NCBI RefSeq assembly: GCF_014189535.1
Contig: NZ_CP050308.1
Location: 3,151,001 to 3,215,000 of the forward strand
DNA length: 64,000 nt
DNA from: Rhizobium lusitanum
GTDB lineage: Bacteria; Pseudomonadota; Alphaproteobacteria; Rhizobiales; Rhizobiaceae
Reading direction: 5' to 3'
Shown here: piece after piece, positions 16,943-25,840 of the stretch
Position numbering within the stretch: position 1 is the first letter of the stretch
Layout of the letters: each line of letters begins with the position of its first letter
Notes under the pieces: model-generated
The model's input: only the letters and a program-made list of their open reading frames with translations
Databases searched by the model: none
What the model was told of the DNA's origin: nothing
Translations under genes and position numbers: made by a program

Positions 16943-17980
16943 ATGAAACTCTCCTTCATTTCGAGCACAGCCATTCAGAATTCGATGCGCCAGACGATCC
17001 GTCAGGCGCAGAATGAAATGACGAATGCCTCAACCGAAGCGACGACCGGCGTCTATGCCGACATCGGCGTCTCGCTCGGCAGCAATACCGCAAGCAGCGT
17101 CAATCTCACGCGGGACGTAACGCGCATCGATTCCATCCTCAGCAGCAATTCGGTCGTCAACCAGCGGATGACCTCGTCGCAGACGGCGCTGAGCGATATG
17201 TCCTCCCAGGCCCAGAAGTTCATGGACCAGCTGGTGGCGCTGCGTGGCAATAGTGACGGCAGCAGCATAAAGCTGACCCAGCAGACGGCGACCGCGACGC
17301 TTTCGAGCTTCGTCGCCGATGCCAACACCATGGTCAACGGCGAATATCTCTTCGCCGGCACCAACACCGACGTGCAGCCGATGACCGACAATTCCACGGC
17401 GGCGACCACGGCTATCCAGAGTGCCTTGAGTGACTATGCGACTGCGCAAGGGGTCGCAATCAGCGACCTGACAGGCGATCAGATGAAGGATTTCATCACG
17501 ACCGTCGCCGAGCCGCTCGTCACCTCGGACAGCAGCTGGTCGGACTGGTCGAGTGCGTCGGATCAGAACATGTCTAGCCGCATCAGCAATTCCGAGGTCA
17601 TCGAATCCTCGACCAATGCCAATGCGACCGGCATGCGTTATCTGGCACTTTCCTCCACCGTCGCCAACGCGTTGATGGGGCAGGGCTTGAGCCAGGACGC
17701 ACTGAACGCGGTCACCGATCAGGCGACCAGCTATGCGCGTCAGGCGATCGACGGGCTTAACAACCAGGCAAGCCAGCTTGGCCTGTCGCAGGCGCGTCTG
17801 ACCGATGCCAACACATCGCTGAACGCGCAGAAGACCATTATCAACACCAATATCGGTGATCTGACGGGGGTCGATCCTTACGAGGCGTCGACCAAGGTCA
17901 ATAGTCTCCAGACGCAGCTTGAGACCGCCTACACCATCGTCTCGAAGATCCAGCAGCTAAGTCTTGTAAATTACCTTTGA
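16943..17980 (+). CDS. flgL: Hook-associated protein FlgL (HAP3)
   Basis: This 345-residue flagellin-related junction protein sits next to FlgK and caps the hook for filament growth. The N-terminus (MKLSFISSTAIQNSMRQTIR) and the C-terminal coiled region (DPYEASTKVNSLQTQLETAY) match FlgL, and GEYLFAGTNTD is a common FlgL motif in the middle. It follows flgK by 3 bp and precedes flaF by 37 bp. Confidence 0.94.
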   Translation: MKLSFISSTAIQNSMRQTIRQAQNEMTNASTEATTGVYADIGVSLGSNTASSVNLTRDVTRIDSILSSNSVVNQRMTSSQTALSDMSSQAQKFMDQLVALRGNSDGSSIKLTQQTATATLSSFVADANTMVNGEYLFAGTNTDVQPMTDNSTAATTAIQSALSDYATAQGVAISDLTGDQMKDFITTVAEPLVTSDSSWSDWSSASDQNMSSRISNSEVIESSTNANATGMRYLALSSTVANALMGQGLSQDALNAVTDQATSYARQAIDGLNNQASQLGLSQARLTDANTSLNAQKTIINTNIGDLTGVDPYEASTKVNSLQTQLETAYTIVSKIQQLSLVNYL

Positions 17981-18017
17981 TGATCAAAGGGATGGCATGA
18001 CCAAGAAGGATGCATGA

Positions 18018-18365
18018 ATGTATCAGTTCTCATATGCGGAAGTCATGCAGGATGCAGTGGCCGACGCCAAAGAGCGGGAACGTCAGGTTCTGGACCGGTC
18101 GATTACTCTTCTCGCCGCGGCTCGTGACAAGGAGAAATACGGCCGTGAGGCGATCGAGGCACTGTTTTACACAAGACGCGTCTGGGTCAGCTTCATCGAG
18201 GATCTGAAAAGTCCGGACAACCAGCTTAACGTCGAACTGCGCGCTAATCTCATCTCCATCGCACTTTGGATCCTGAAGGAATGCGACAGGATCCGGAGGC
18301 GCCAGTCGGAGAATTATCAAGGCATCATAGATGTCACCACCATCATCAGGGATGGACTTAAATGA
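18018..18365 (+). CDS. flaF: Flagellar biosynthesis regulator FlaF
   Basis: This 115-residue alphaproteobacterial protein is required for flagellin synthesis and secretion; in Caulobacter it acts opposite to FlbT. Recognisable features are [20 protein letters not shown] and the [11 protein letters not shown] segment. Its last 4 bp overlap the flbT start (ATGA), a coupled pair as in other alphaproteobacteria. The two genes lie directly after flgL, the last gene for hook-associated proteins. Confidence 0.93.
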   Translation: MYQFSYAEVMQDAVADAKERERQVLDRSITLLAAARDKEKYGREAIEALFYTRRVWVSFIEDLKSPDNQLNVELRANLISIALWILKECDRIRRRQSENYQGIIDVTTIIRDGLK

Positions 18366-18811
18366 AAAGTACGCTTCGCATATCGCTTAAAGCCGGGGAA
18401 AAGATCTTCATCAACGGGGCCGTGTTGCGCGTTGACCGCAAGGTTGCCCTGGAATTCCTGAATGATGTGACCTTCCTGCTCGAGAACCATGTTCTCCAGC
18501 CGGAAGAGGCGACGACGCCGCTGCGCCAGCTCTATTTCATCGCGCAGATGATCCTCATCAATCCGGAAGGCAAGGAACAATCGACGACGATGTTCCGCAA
18601 GTCCGTCGTCATGCTGCTCTCGTGCTTCCGTCACGAGGAAGTGCTCGCCGAGCTGAAGCGCATCGACGGTCTCGTCGCCACCGGCCGCGCCTTCGACGCG
18701 CTGAAGGCGATCCGCGGGCTCTATGCGATCGAGGACACTATCCTGAACAACCAGGAAATGCCGGCAGCAACGATCGAGCATATTCGTCGGGAGATCGCAC
18801 CATGGCGCTAG
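18362..18811 (+). CDS. flbT: Flagellin post-transcriptional repressor FlbT
   Basis: This 149-residue protein starts [20 protein letters not shown], the typical FlbT N-terminus (a beta-rich head, then helices). In Caulobacter FlbT binds the 5' leader of flagellin mRNA and lowers its stability until the hook is complete. Flagellins 2 and 3 in this window carry a leader stem that masks the SD, so they are plausible targets; this link is inference. It overlaps flaF by 4 bp and flgD by 10 bp. Confidence 0.93.
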   Translation: MKSTLRISLKAGEKIFINGAVLRVDRKVALEFLNDVTFLLENHVLQPEEATTPLRQLYFIAQMILINPEGKEQSTTMFRKSVVMLLSCFRHEEVLAELKRIDGLVATGRAFDALKAIRGLYAIEDTILNNQEMPAATIEHIRREIAPWR

Positions 18812-19287
18812 TTGACGGAGTTACCAGCAGCACCAGTGCCAGCACCGCTTCAAGCACCGCGGCGGCGGCGGCGACGAGCGCCAGCCTGAACTACAACGAT
18901 TTTCTGAAGCTTCTCATCGCACAGATGAAGACGCAGGATCCGACGGATCCGATGGATGCGACCCAGCAGATTTCACAGCTCGCCAGCTTCTCGCAGGTCG
19001 AGCAGCAGATCCAGACGAATTCGCACCTGGAAACAGTGTTGCAGAACCAGTGGATTTCGCAGGCGTCGGACTATATCGGCAAGGAGATCATGAGTGCCGA
19101 CGGTACGGTCACCGGCACCATCAAGGAGGTAACCGTCTATTCAGACGGTATCATCGCGCAAACCGAAGCCGGCGACAAGGTTCTATTGCAGTCTGGCGTT
19201 ACCGTCGCACCGGCCGGAACGACGATTGTCGCGCCGACGACGACAAGCGATACTACCACCAGTGATTCGTCGGACACCAGCTCATGA
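18802..19287 (+). CDS. flgD: Hook capping protein FlgD
   Basis: This 161-residue hook-cap scaffold is shed when FlgK arrives. The N-terminal core [20 protein letters not shown] and [14 protein letters not shown] are the conserved export and capping region. The central part is a short beta domain ([14 protein letters not shown]), and the tail is Thr/Ser/Asp-rich. An open frame extends to 18622, but the start at 18802 ([10 protein letters not shown]) gives the family N-terminus. It begins inside the last codons of flbT. It is shorter than enteric FlgD (about 230 aa), as expected for rhizobia. Confidence 0.93.
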   Translation: MALVDGVTSSTSASTASSTAAAAATSASLNYNDFLKLLIAQMKTQDPTDPMDATQQISQLASFSQVEQQIQTNSHLETVLQNQWISQASDYIGKEIMSADGTVTGTIKEVTVYSDGIIAQTEAGDKVLLQSGVTVAPAGTTIVAPTTTSDTTTSDSSDTSS

Positions 19288-19318
19288 GGAGCTGGCTGAA
19301 CTAAAGGACAACGAGGCC

Positions 19319-19585
19319 ATGAACGAAGCCGATGCATTGGATATCTTCCAGGCAGCCATCTGGACGGTGCTTGTCGCCTCCGGCCCGGCCGTTCTCGCCG
19401 CCATGGTCGTCGGCCTGGTGATCGCCCTGATCCAGGCGCTGACCCAGGTGCAGGAGGCCACGTTGACCTTCGTGCCGAAGATCGTCGCCGTGATGGTGAC
19501 GGTCGGGATTAGCGCGCCTTTCGTCGGCTCGCAGATCTCGATCTTCACCAATCTGGTCTTCTCCCGCATCCAGTCGGGATTTTAG
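19319..19585 (+). CDS. fliQ: Flagellar export gate protein FliQ
   Basis: This 88-residue inner-membrane protein has two hydrophobic helices (ALDIFQAAIWTVLVASGP and IVAVMVTVGISAPFVG) and the conserved LTQVQEATLTFVPK between them. It is part of the FliPQR export gate. The start MNEADALDIF at 19319 gives exactly the family length; the frame is open further upstream but not FliQ-like. SD AAGGACAACGAGG. It lies 31 bp after flgD. Confidence 0.96.
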   Translation: MNEADALDIFQAAIWTVLVASGPAVLAAMVVGLVIALIQALTQVQEATLTFVPKIVAVMVTVGISAPFVGSQISIFTNLVFSRIQSGF

Positions 19586-19734
19586 GGCCGATCCGAAAGT
19601 CTGAAACGGCTTCCGGATTCCAGCTGGCGTGGACAAAGGCCATTCTCGCGCAAGCTTCGCCTTCTACTGATCGGTTCGAATAGGGCAGACGGTTCAGCCG
19701 TTTGCCTCCTCTCATGAAGAGACGGAACCGGTCG

Positions 19735-21822
19735 ATGGCACAACCACCCGCATTAGCGCTTCCCAAAGTGAATCCCAGCGTCCGTGATATCGGGTTTGCC
19801 CTCGGTATCATGGGCATCCTGTGCGTGCTGTTCCTGCCGATCCCGCCGTTCCTCATCGACATAGGCCTGGCTTTTTCGATCGCGCTCTCGGTGCTGATCC
19901 TGATGGTGGCGCTGTGGATCAAGAAACCGCTGGAATTCTCGTCCTTCCCGACCATCCTGCTGATCGCCACCATGATCCGTCTGTCGCTGAACATCGCGAC
20001 GACGCGCGTCATCCTTTCGCATGGCTATGAAGGTCACGATGCGGCGGGCGGGGTCATTGCGGGCTTCGCCAGCCTGGTCATGTCCGGCGATTTCGTCATT
20101 GGTCTGATCGTCTTCCTGATCCTGATCACCATCAATTTCATCGTCATCACCAAGGGCGCGACGCGTATCGCCGAAGTCGGCGCGCGCTTCACCCTGGATG
20201 CCATTCCCGGCAAGCAGATGGCGATCGATGCCGATCTGTCGGCCGGCCTGATCGACGAGAAGGAGGCGCAGCGGCGGCGCAAGGAGCTGGAGGAGGAAAG
20301 CTCCTTCTTCGGCGCCATGGACGGTGCCTCGAAATTCGTGCGTGGTGATGCTGTCGCCGGCCTGCTCATCACCTGCATCAACATTTTCGGCGGCATCATC
20401 ATCGGTTATTTCCGCCACGGCATGCAGATCGGCCAGGCGGCGGATGTCTTCGTCAAGCTCTCCGTCGGCGATGGTCTGGTGTCGCAGATGCCTGCGCTGA
20501 TCGTCTCGCTCGCCGCAGGCCTCCTCGTCTCGCGCGGCGGCACCTCCGGTTCCACCGATCAGGCAGTCCTCGATCAGCTGAGCGGCTATCCGCGCGCGCT
20601 CGCCGTGTCGGCGGTCCTGATGGGCATCCTGGCCGTCATGCCGGGCATGCCGTTTTTCCCCTTCATGGCTCTTTGCTGCCTGCTGGCGGCCGGCGCATGG
20701 GCCATTCCACGGCAGGTTGCGGCTGAAAACAAGCTTCTCCGTGACGCGGAAGAAAAGAAGGTGATGCAGACGAAGGAGATGGAGAAGGACTCGGTCAAGT
20801 CGGTTCTGAAGACCTCGGAAATCGAACTGGCGCTCGGCAAGATCGTCTCCACCCGTCTGCTCGGCGCGCACCAGGAACTGGCTTTCCGCGTCGGCAAGAT
20901 GCGCAAGAAATTTGCGACGCAATACGGTTTCGTCGTGCCGGAAATCAAGGTGACGGACGACATCGCCATTGCCGATAAATCCTACCAGATCCGCATCCAT
21001 GGCACGACGATCGCTTCCAACACTCTGCGCGTCGGCGAAGTGCTTGTCGTCACCGGTTCGGGCCGCAAGCCGACCGTTCCCGGCGATGAGATCCGCGAGC
21101 CCGCCTTCGGCATGCCTGCTGTCTCCGTTCTCGAAGCCTTCACCGACGATCTGAAGCGCGAGGGATTCCAGCCGATCGACAATGTCTCCGTCGTGCTGAC
21201 CCATATGAGCGAGGTCATCCGCAACAACCTGCCCGCACTTCTCTCCTACAAGGACGTGAAGATCCTGATCGATCGCCTCGACCCGGAATACAAGAAGCTC
21301 GCCGACGAGATCTGCTCGTCGCACATGTCCTATTCCGGCCTGCAGGCGGTGCTCAAGCTCTTGCTCGCCGAGCGGGTCTCGATCCGCAACCTGCATCTCA
21401 TCCTGGAAGCCGTGGCCGAGCTTGCGCCGCATGTGCGCAAGACCGAGCAGATTGTCGAGCATGTACGCATACGCATGTCGCAGCAGCTCTGCGGCGACCT
21501 GGCGGACAACGGCGTGCTGCGCGTGCTGCGCCTCGGCAGCAAATGGGACCTGATCTTCCATCAGGCACTGAAGCGCGACCAGAAGGGCGAGATCGTCGAG
21601 TTCGACATCGATCCGCGCAGCCTGGAGGAATTCAGCGAGCAGGCGGGCAAAGTTATCCGTGAATACATGGACCGCGGCATGCCCTTCGTCCTTGTCACGT
21701 CGCCGGAAACACGCTCCTATGTGCGCATGATCATCGAACGCCTGTTCGCGACCCTTCCGGTTCTGTCGCATGTGGAATTGGCCAAGGGGATCGAGATCAA
21801 GATTCTAGGTTCCATTTCATGA
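19735..21822 (+). CDS. flhA: Flagellar export apparatus protein FlhA
   Basis: This 695-residue subunit is the large nonameric component of the type III export gate. The N-terminal half has about eight membrane helices. The FHIPEP signature is clear ([20 protein letters not shown]). The cytoplasmic C-terminal half (about 340-695) is the docking ring for export substrates and chaperones. The start at 19735 ([12 protein letters not shown]) is preferred to the ATG at 19714 because it gives the usual length. The preceding 149 bp (19586-19734) contain no gene. The stop overlaps the fliR start by 4 bp. Confidence 0.97.
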   Translation: MAQPPALALPKVNPSVRDIGFALGIMGILCVLFLPIPPFLIDIGLAFSIALSVLILMVALWIKKPLEFSSFPTILLIATMIRLSLNIATTRVILSHGYEGHDAAGGVIAGFASLVMSGDFVIGLIVFLILITINFIVITKGATRIAEVGARFTLDAIPGKQMAIDADLSAGLIDEKEAQRRRKELEEESSFFGAMDGASKFVRGDAVAGLLITCINIFGGIIIGYFRHGMQIGQAADVFVKLSVGDGLVSQMPALIVSLAAGLLVSRGGTSGSTDQAVLDQLSGYPRALAVSAVLMGILAVMPGMPFFPFMALCCLLAAGAWAIPRQVAAENKLLRDAEEKKVMQTKEMEKDSVKSVLKTSEIELALGKIVSTRLLGAHQELAFRVGKMRKKFATQYGFVVPEIKVTDDIAIADKSYQIRIHGTTIASNTLRVGEVLVVTGSGRKPTVPGDEIREPAFGMPAVSVLEAFTDDLKREGFQPIDNVSVVLTHMSEVIRNNLPALLSYKDVKILIDRLDPEYKKLADEICSSHMSYSGLQAVLKLLLAERVSIRNLHLILEAVAELAPHVRKTEQIVEHVRIRMSQQLCGDLADNGVLRVLRLGSKWDLIFHQALKRDQKGEIVEFDIDPRSLEEFSEQAGKVIREYMDRGMPFVLVTSPETRSYVRMIIERLFATLPVLSHVELAKGIEIKILGSIS

Positions 21823-22571
21823 TATCCGACCCCCAGGGCACCATTCTGGCGTTGTTTCTCGCCTTCTGCCGCATAGGCGGCTGCATGATGGTGCTTCCGG
21901 GGTTCTCGTCTGGCCGCGTGCCGCCGCAGATCCGGCTGTTGCTTTCGGCGGCACTGTCGATGGCGATCCTGCCGCTGCTCTGGAACACGATCTATCCTGA
22001 GGTATCCAAGAGCAGCGCCACCTATATCAGCCTGATCTTCACCGAGACGGTGATCGGCCTGATGTACGGCATGATGGCGCGGCTCTATACGCTGGGGCTG
22101 CAATTCGCCGGCACGATCATCTCGATGCTGATCGGCTTCAACGCGCCGGGGGGCATGGACGTCATCGAGGATTCGAACGAAACGTCGCTCACCAGCCTGA
22201 TCAGCTTCTGCGGGTTGATGATATTGTTCGTCCTGGATTTCCATCATTATGTGCTGCAGGCGCTGGTCGAGTCCTATTCAGTCATTCCCTTCGGCGGCCA
22301 TGTCGATGTGCGCGCCTCGCTGATTTCGGTAACGGACACGCTCTCGACCACCACCTTCATCATGCTGCGGCTGGCGAGCCCGTTCCTGCTCTATGGCCTG
22401 ATGTTCCAGATATCGATTGGCTTCATCAACAAGCTCGCGCCGCAGATCCCGATCTACTTCATCTCTACGCCCTATCTGCTGATGGGAGGGCTGTTCATGC
22501 TCTATCTCAGTATAGCGGCGATAATCAGCCAGTTCTCAGGCGCTTTCCTCAGCGTCTTCAACGGGCATTAG
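21819..22571 (+). CDS. fliR: Flagellar export gate protein FliR
   Basis: This 250-residue polytopic membrane protein is the fliR component of the export gate. Family features include [20 protein letters not shown] near the N-terminus and [14 protein letters not shown] in the middle. About six hydrophobic segments are visible. It overlaps flhA by 4 bp and is followed 5 bp later by the FliJ-like gene, so the gate genes and the small accessory genes look like one transcript. Confidence 0.96.
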   Translation: MISDPQGTILALFLAFCRIGGCMMVLPGFSSGRVPPQIRLLLSAALSMAILPLLWNTIYPEVSKSSATYISLIFTETVIGLMYGMMARLYTLGLQFAGTIISMLIGFNAPGGMDVIEDSNETSLTSLISFCGLMILFVLDFHHYVLQALVESYSVIPFGGHVDVRASLISVTDTLSTTTFIMLRLASPFLLYGLMFQISIGFINKLAPQIPIYFISTPYLLMGGLFMLYLSIAAIISQFSGAFLSVFNGH

Positions 22572-22576
22572 CGACC

Positions 22577-22996
22577 ATGGCGGAGAAGAGCCGATCCGAA
22601 AAACTGAAGCGCCTCGTCGCTGTGCAGCGCCATCTGGAGCGGATCGCCGAAAACGAACTCGCCGACACCACCCGCCAGCGCGCCGAGGTCAGCGATGCGA
22701 TGGAAAGGGTGATCGGTGCGATCAGCTCGGCCGACCCGGTCCACGCGATATTTTCGATGCAATATGCCCAGCGTTATGGTCGCCTGACGCACAGGGACCA
22801 GCAGCTTGAGGGCATCCAGGAGTTGATCGAAATGAAGGTCCTGCAGGAGCGCACCAAGGCGGAGCGGCTGGAGGAGCATATGAAGGACGCCCGCGAACTG
22901 GAAACGCGCGAGACGGACGACAATGCCGTCTACGACATCATCGATCAGCGCTTCGCGGATATCACGCCAGCCTCCAGCAAGGTTCAAAAACCATAA
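22577..22996 (+). CDS. FliJ-like coiled-coil protein (candidate)
   Basis: This 139-residue, highly charged and nearly all-helical protein (KSRSEKLKRLVAVQRHLERI, then long Glu/Arg/Gln repeats) has no membrane segment or signal peptide. FliJ is a coiled coil of similar size that links the ATPase FliI to FlhA, and the position right after fliR is consistent. I cannot show sequence homology by eye, because coiled coils look alike. SD and start are close to the fliR stop. Confidence 0.6.
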   Translation: MAEKSRSEKLKRLVAVQRHLERIAENELADTTRQRAEVSDAMERVIGAISSADPVHAIFSMQYAQRYGRLTHRDQQLEGIQELIEMKVLQERTKAERLEEHMKDARELETRETDDNAVYDIIDQRFADITPASSKVQKP

Positions 22997-23127
22997 TCAT
23001 CAGGATTTTGGAGGAAATGGCGCGTCGTCGAATCGCCAGGCTCCTCCAACCGTTCGATTCGGCGTGACCCCGCTTGAAGGCTGCTTCGCGCGTCCAGGGA
23101 TCATGCGACAGTGAAAGGAAACGTGAC

Positions 23128-23724
23128 GTGGCTATTTCGCCTCCGAGTGATTTGGTGCTGGATGTCGTCCAGGCCGCCAGTCCGACCGACGTTCAGGCGG
23201 CTCAGGAGAAGCTTGCGGCCAACAAGGCTGCCTTCGCCGCCACCAGCCTGGCGGAAAACGGCAACGGCTTCGGCTCGACCGTGGACGCGCTCAACAGCGC
23301 CGCGACGCAGGCCGGCCTCGCCAATGCCAATACCCATGGCGGGGTGACGAAAGTGCCTCAGGTCTATCGCAAGTTCGAGGCCATGGTGTTGCAGAACTTC
23401 GTGAAGAACATGCTGCCGAACAGCGAAACGCTCTACGGCAAGGGTTCCGCCGGCGAAATCTGGAAGGGCATGATGGCCGAGCAGATGGGCAATACGCTCG
23501 CCAAGAACGGCGGCGTCGGCATCGCCGAGAAAATGTATCAGGATGAGGTCTCCAAGATGCGCAACACCGGCGCCATCAACTCGGCGACCAACGAGAATGA
23601 CAAGAAGATGGCGCTGAGCGCCGTTGCCGATTTTCAGCGCAAGACGCTCGCCGCGTCCGAAACCAACGGTGACGGCGATACCACGGTCACCAATCAAGAC
23701 GCGTTGACATCCAAGAAAGCATGA
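23128..23724 (+). CDS. Rod-binding protein (FlgJ N-terminal type)
   Basis: This 198-residue protein has the rod-binding domain of FlgJ (KVPQVYRKFEAMVLQNFVKN ... GSAGEIWKGMMAEQMGNTLA). This scaffold helps rod subunits assemble in the periplasm. The C-terminal muramidase half of enteric FlgJ is absent; the separate transglycosylase at 12299 may supply that activity. The GTG at 23128 is chosen because GAAAGGA lies 9 nt upstream; an upstream in-frame ATG at 23074 has no SD. The sequence between 22997 and 23127 is non-coding. Confidence 0.85.
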   Translation: MAISPPSDLVLDVVQAASPTDVQAAQEKLAANKAAFAATSLAENGNGFGSTVDALNSAATQAGLANANTHGGVTKVPQVYRKFEAMVLQNFVKNMLPNSETLYGKGSAGEIWKGMMAEQMGNTLAKNGGVGIAEKMYQDEVSKMRNTGAINSATNENDKKMALSAVADFQRKTLAASETNGDGDTTVTNQDALTSKKA

Positions 23725-23737
23725 GTTGGGGGAAGAC

Positions 23738-24106
23738 ATGGAAGTAATTTCGAACGACTACCGGATCAAGTCGGTCCTCGGCCGCCTGGAAATGATCATC
23801 GACAATGAGAACAACCGGATCGGCAGCGACGCCGAATTCGATCTCAAGGTCTCGAACGCTCACAAGAGCCGCTGCCTTTACGAACTGACGATGCTGTTTC
23901 GCGACACCAATCCGGCGGAGCTTGCCGTCACCCATATCGAGCAGCTGCATGGGTTGAAGAAGAAGCTGACCTTGAACGCGCGCCGCGTTGAAGCCCATCT
24001 CGAGGCCGTGCGCGCCGTTGCCGATATCCTGAAGAATGCGGTGCAGAACGCCGATGCGGACGGCACCTATTCGCAGGAGCAATTTCGTGTCCGCGAGGCC
24101 GGATGA
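23738..24106 (+). CDS. FlgN-like export chaperone (candidate)
   Basis: This 122-residue helical protein is soluble, with MEVISNDYRIKSVLGRLEMI at the start and charged amphipathic helices. Size, fold pattern and position among hook and export genes fit FlgN, the chaperone of FlgK and FlgL; no diagnostic motif is visible by eye. The start at 23738 follows GGGGGAAGAC. It begins 13 bp after the rod-binding gene and overlaps the next gene by 4 bp. Confidence 0.55.
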   Translation: MEVISNDYRIKSVLGRLEMIIDNENNRIGSDAEFDLKVSNAHKSRCLYELTMLFRDTNPAELAVTHIEQLHGLKKKLTLNARRVEAHLEAVRAVADILKNAVQNADADGTYSQEQFRVREAG

Positions 24107-24639
24107 TCAAGCTCGTCCTCACCGGCCTGTGGGTCTGCGTCGTGACATTGGCTTCGGTCTATTTCTCGGTGCAGACGGCGACGGCGCCCGCGACCAGTCC
24201 TGACGACGCCAAGAAGGCGCAGCAGGAATTCGTCAAGGGCGAGGCGATCAACGTGCCCGTCATCGCCAACGGCCAGGTGACCGGCTATTTCCTCACCCGC
24301 ATCTCCTTCATGATGGACAAGGGTAAGGCGAGCGCGCTGCAGCCGCCGCTGGCGGCCCTGACGACCGACGAGCTCTACTCGTTGCTGGTGGGCAACAAGG
24401 CGATCGACATCGCCCATGTCGAGACCTTCAATGTCGCCGCCTTTCGCGACGAGATCAAAAAGAACATGAACGAGCGGCTCGGTGGCGATTATGTCGGCGA
24501 TGTGCTGGTCGAACAGCTCGATTATCTCTCCAAGAACGAGATCGGCAGCGGTGAGGGTTCCGGCAAGAGAACAGCCAAGCCCGTGAAGATCGTCCAGAGC
24601 GATTCACCATCGGCCGCATCGCCGAAGCCGGCGCATTAA
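24103..24639 (+). CDS. Membrane-anchored protein of unknown function
   Basis: This 178-residue protein has one N-terminal membrane helix (LVLTGLWVCVVTLASVYFSV, residues 4-23) and a soluble domain outside (INVPVIANGQVTGYFLTRIS). The tail is Lys/Ser/Pro-rich. Topology resembles FliL, but I see no convincing motif. It overlaps the FlgN-like gene by 4 bp and is the last gene of the flagellar run, so a flagellar role is likely from position only. The gap 24640-24896 behind it holds no gene; it contains the 16-bp repeat GTCGCAAATTTTGCCG at 24842. Confidence 0.6.
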   Translation: MIKLVLTGLWVCVVTLASVYFSVQTATAPATSPDDAKKAQQEFVKGEAINVPVIANGQVTGYFLTRISFMMDKGKASALQPPLAALTTDELYSLLVGNKAIDIAHVETFNVAAFRDEIKKNMNERLGGDYVGDVLVEQLDYLSKNEIGSGEGSGKRTAKPVKIVQSDSPSAASPKPAH

Positions 24640-24896
24640 GTTTTGTTCGCGCCGATGGATCCGGCCGCGCCGATCAAGGGACGGCCGTGTTCGCCGATAG
24701 GCCGAAACAGAATTAACGAACCCCTGCTTTTCCTCCGCAATTGCAATCGATTTTTCTAACGGAAGCTTGGGGCGGCCTTGTTATAAGCTCTCCCCAGCGA
24801 CGTTTCCGATGTCTTCGAACCGGCAGGTGGGTGAGATCTGCGTCGCAAATTTTGCCGGCGCCGGGTCCATCCAGCGTTCGAGGCAGGAGGTCCTGG

Positions 24897-25739
24897 GTGA
24901 ATCTGGTCGCAAATTTTGCCGTGCACGCCTCGCGTCGAATGATTTTCGACCTGCCGGTCTGCGATCTCGGTTGGGAAGAGACGTTGGCCTTCATCAACGA
25001 GCTCGCCTCCCATCCTACTGGCCAGACCGTCATTTCCTTCGTCAATGCTCACAATATGCTGATGATGCTGCGTGACGACGACTATCGTGATGTCCTGGCA
25101 CAAAACCTCGTTCTGCCCGATGGCGTCGGCCTGGATATCGCCTCGCGGATCGCCCATGGCGATCGTTTTCCCGCCAATCTGAACGGCACCGATTTTGTGC
25201 CGGCGCTGTTGACCTTCATGGAACGGCCGAAGCGCATCGGCCTCGTCGGTGGCCGTCGGGATGTCATCGAGAAGGCCGCGGAAAATTTCCGCAAGCATGC
25301 GCCCTGGCATGAATTCATGGTCATCGCCGACGGCTTTTTCGGCGAGGCGAGAAGCGATCTGGTGACGGCGGAGATCGGCCGCCTAGATATCGACGTGCTG
25401 ATCGTCGGCATGGGAACGCCGCTACAGGAAAAATGGGTTGCCGAACACATCAAGCCGCAACATGCGCGGTTGGTGATGACGGTCGGCGCCCTGTTCGATT
25501 TCGTCTCCGGCACCGTGCCGCGCGCACCTGCTCTCGTGCGTGCGACGCGCTTCGAATGGGCCTATCGTCTGGCACAGGAGCCGGGCCGGCTGTGGCGGCG
25601 CTATATGCTCGGTGTGCCCCTCTTCCTTTATCAGGTTGTCCGGCACCAGTTCGGCCGCAAGCAGCGCATCCTGCGTACCGGTGAGCCGCAGTCCGCGCCC
25701 CTGCCGCAGCTTCCGTCGCGCGACAGGCTGGCTGGTTGA
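24897..25739 (+). CDS. WecG/TagA/CpsF family glycosyltransferase
   Basis: This 280-residue cytosolic or membrane-associated enzyme of GT family 26 transfers a sugar (ManNAcA, ManNAc or a relative) to a lipid-linked sugar in cell-surface polysaccharide synthesis. Motifs are LPDGVGLDIASR, the family core; IVGMGTPLQEKW; and VGALFDFVSGTVPRAP with RATRFEWAYRLAQEPGRLWR near the C-terminus. The GTG at 24897 has AGGAGG 7 nt upstream. It is next to a Wzz-like gene, so the pair may serve an exopolysaccharide or O-antigen. Flagellin glycosylation is possible in principle, but nothing in the sequence demands it. Confidence 0.85.
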   Translation: MNLVANFAVHASRRMIFDLPVCDLGWEETLAFINELASHPTGQTVISFVNAHNMLMMLRDDDYRDVLAQNLVLPDGVGLDIASRIAHGDRFPANLNGTDFVPALLTFMERPKRIGLVGGRRDVIEKAAENFRKHAPWHEFMVIADGFFGEARSDLVTAEIGRLDIDVLIVGMGTPLQEKWVAEHIKPQHARLVMTVGALFDFVSGTVPRAPALVRATRFEWAYRLAQEPGRLWRRYMLGVPLFLYQVVRHQFGRKQRILRTGEPQSAPLPQLPSRDRLAG

Positions 25740-25840
25740 CCCGCTGTCGTGGCGGGCGTTAACCTTTTCTTCGCTATGAAAATTTAGAATGGGTTAACCA
25801 TCTGCATCGGTCACTGACCGTGCGCGAGAGATAACCCGCC

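Noticed and set aside
19753..21771. 672-codon open frame antisense to flhA
   Set aside because: The flhA frame has clear FHIPEP motifs; the antisense product is rich in Arg, His and Asp without domains, as expected from GC-rich codon use.
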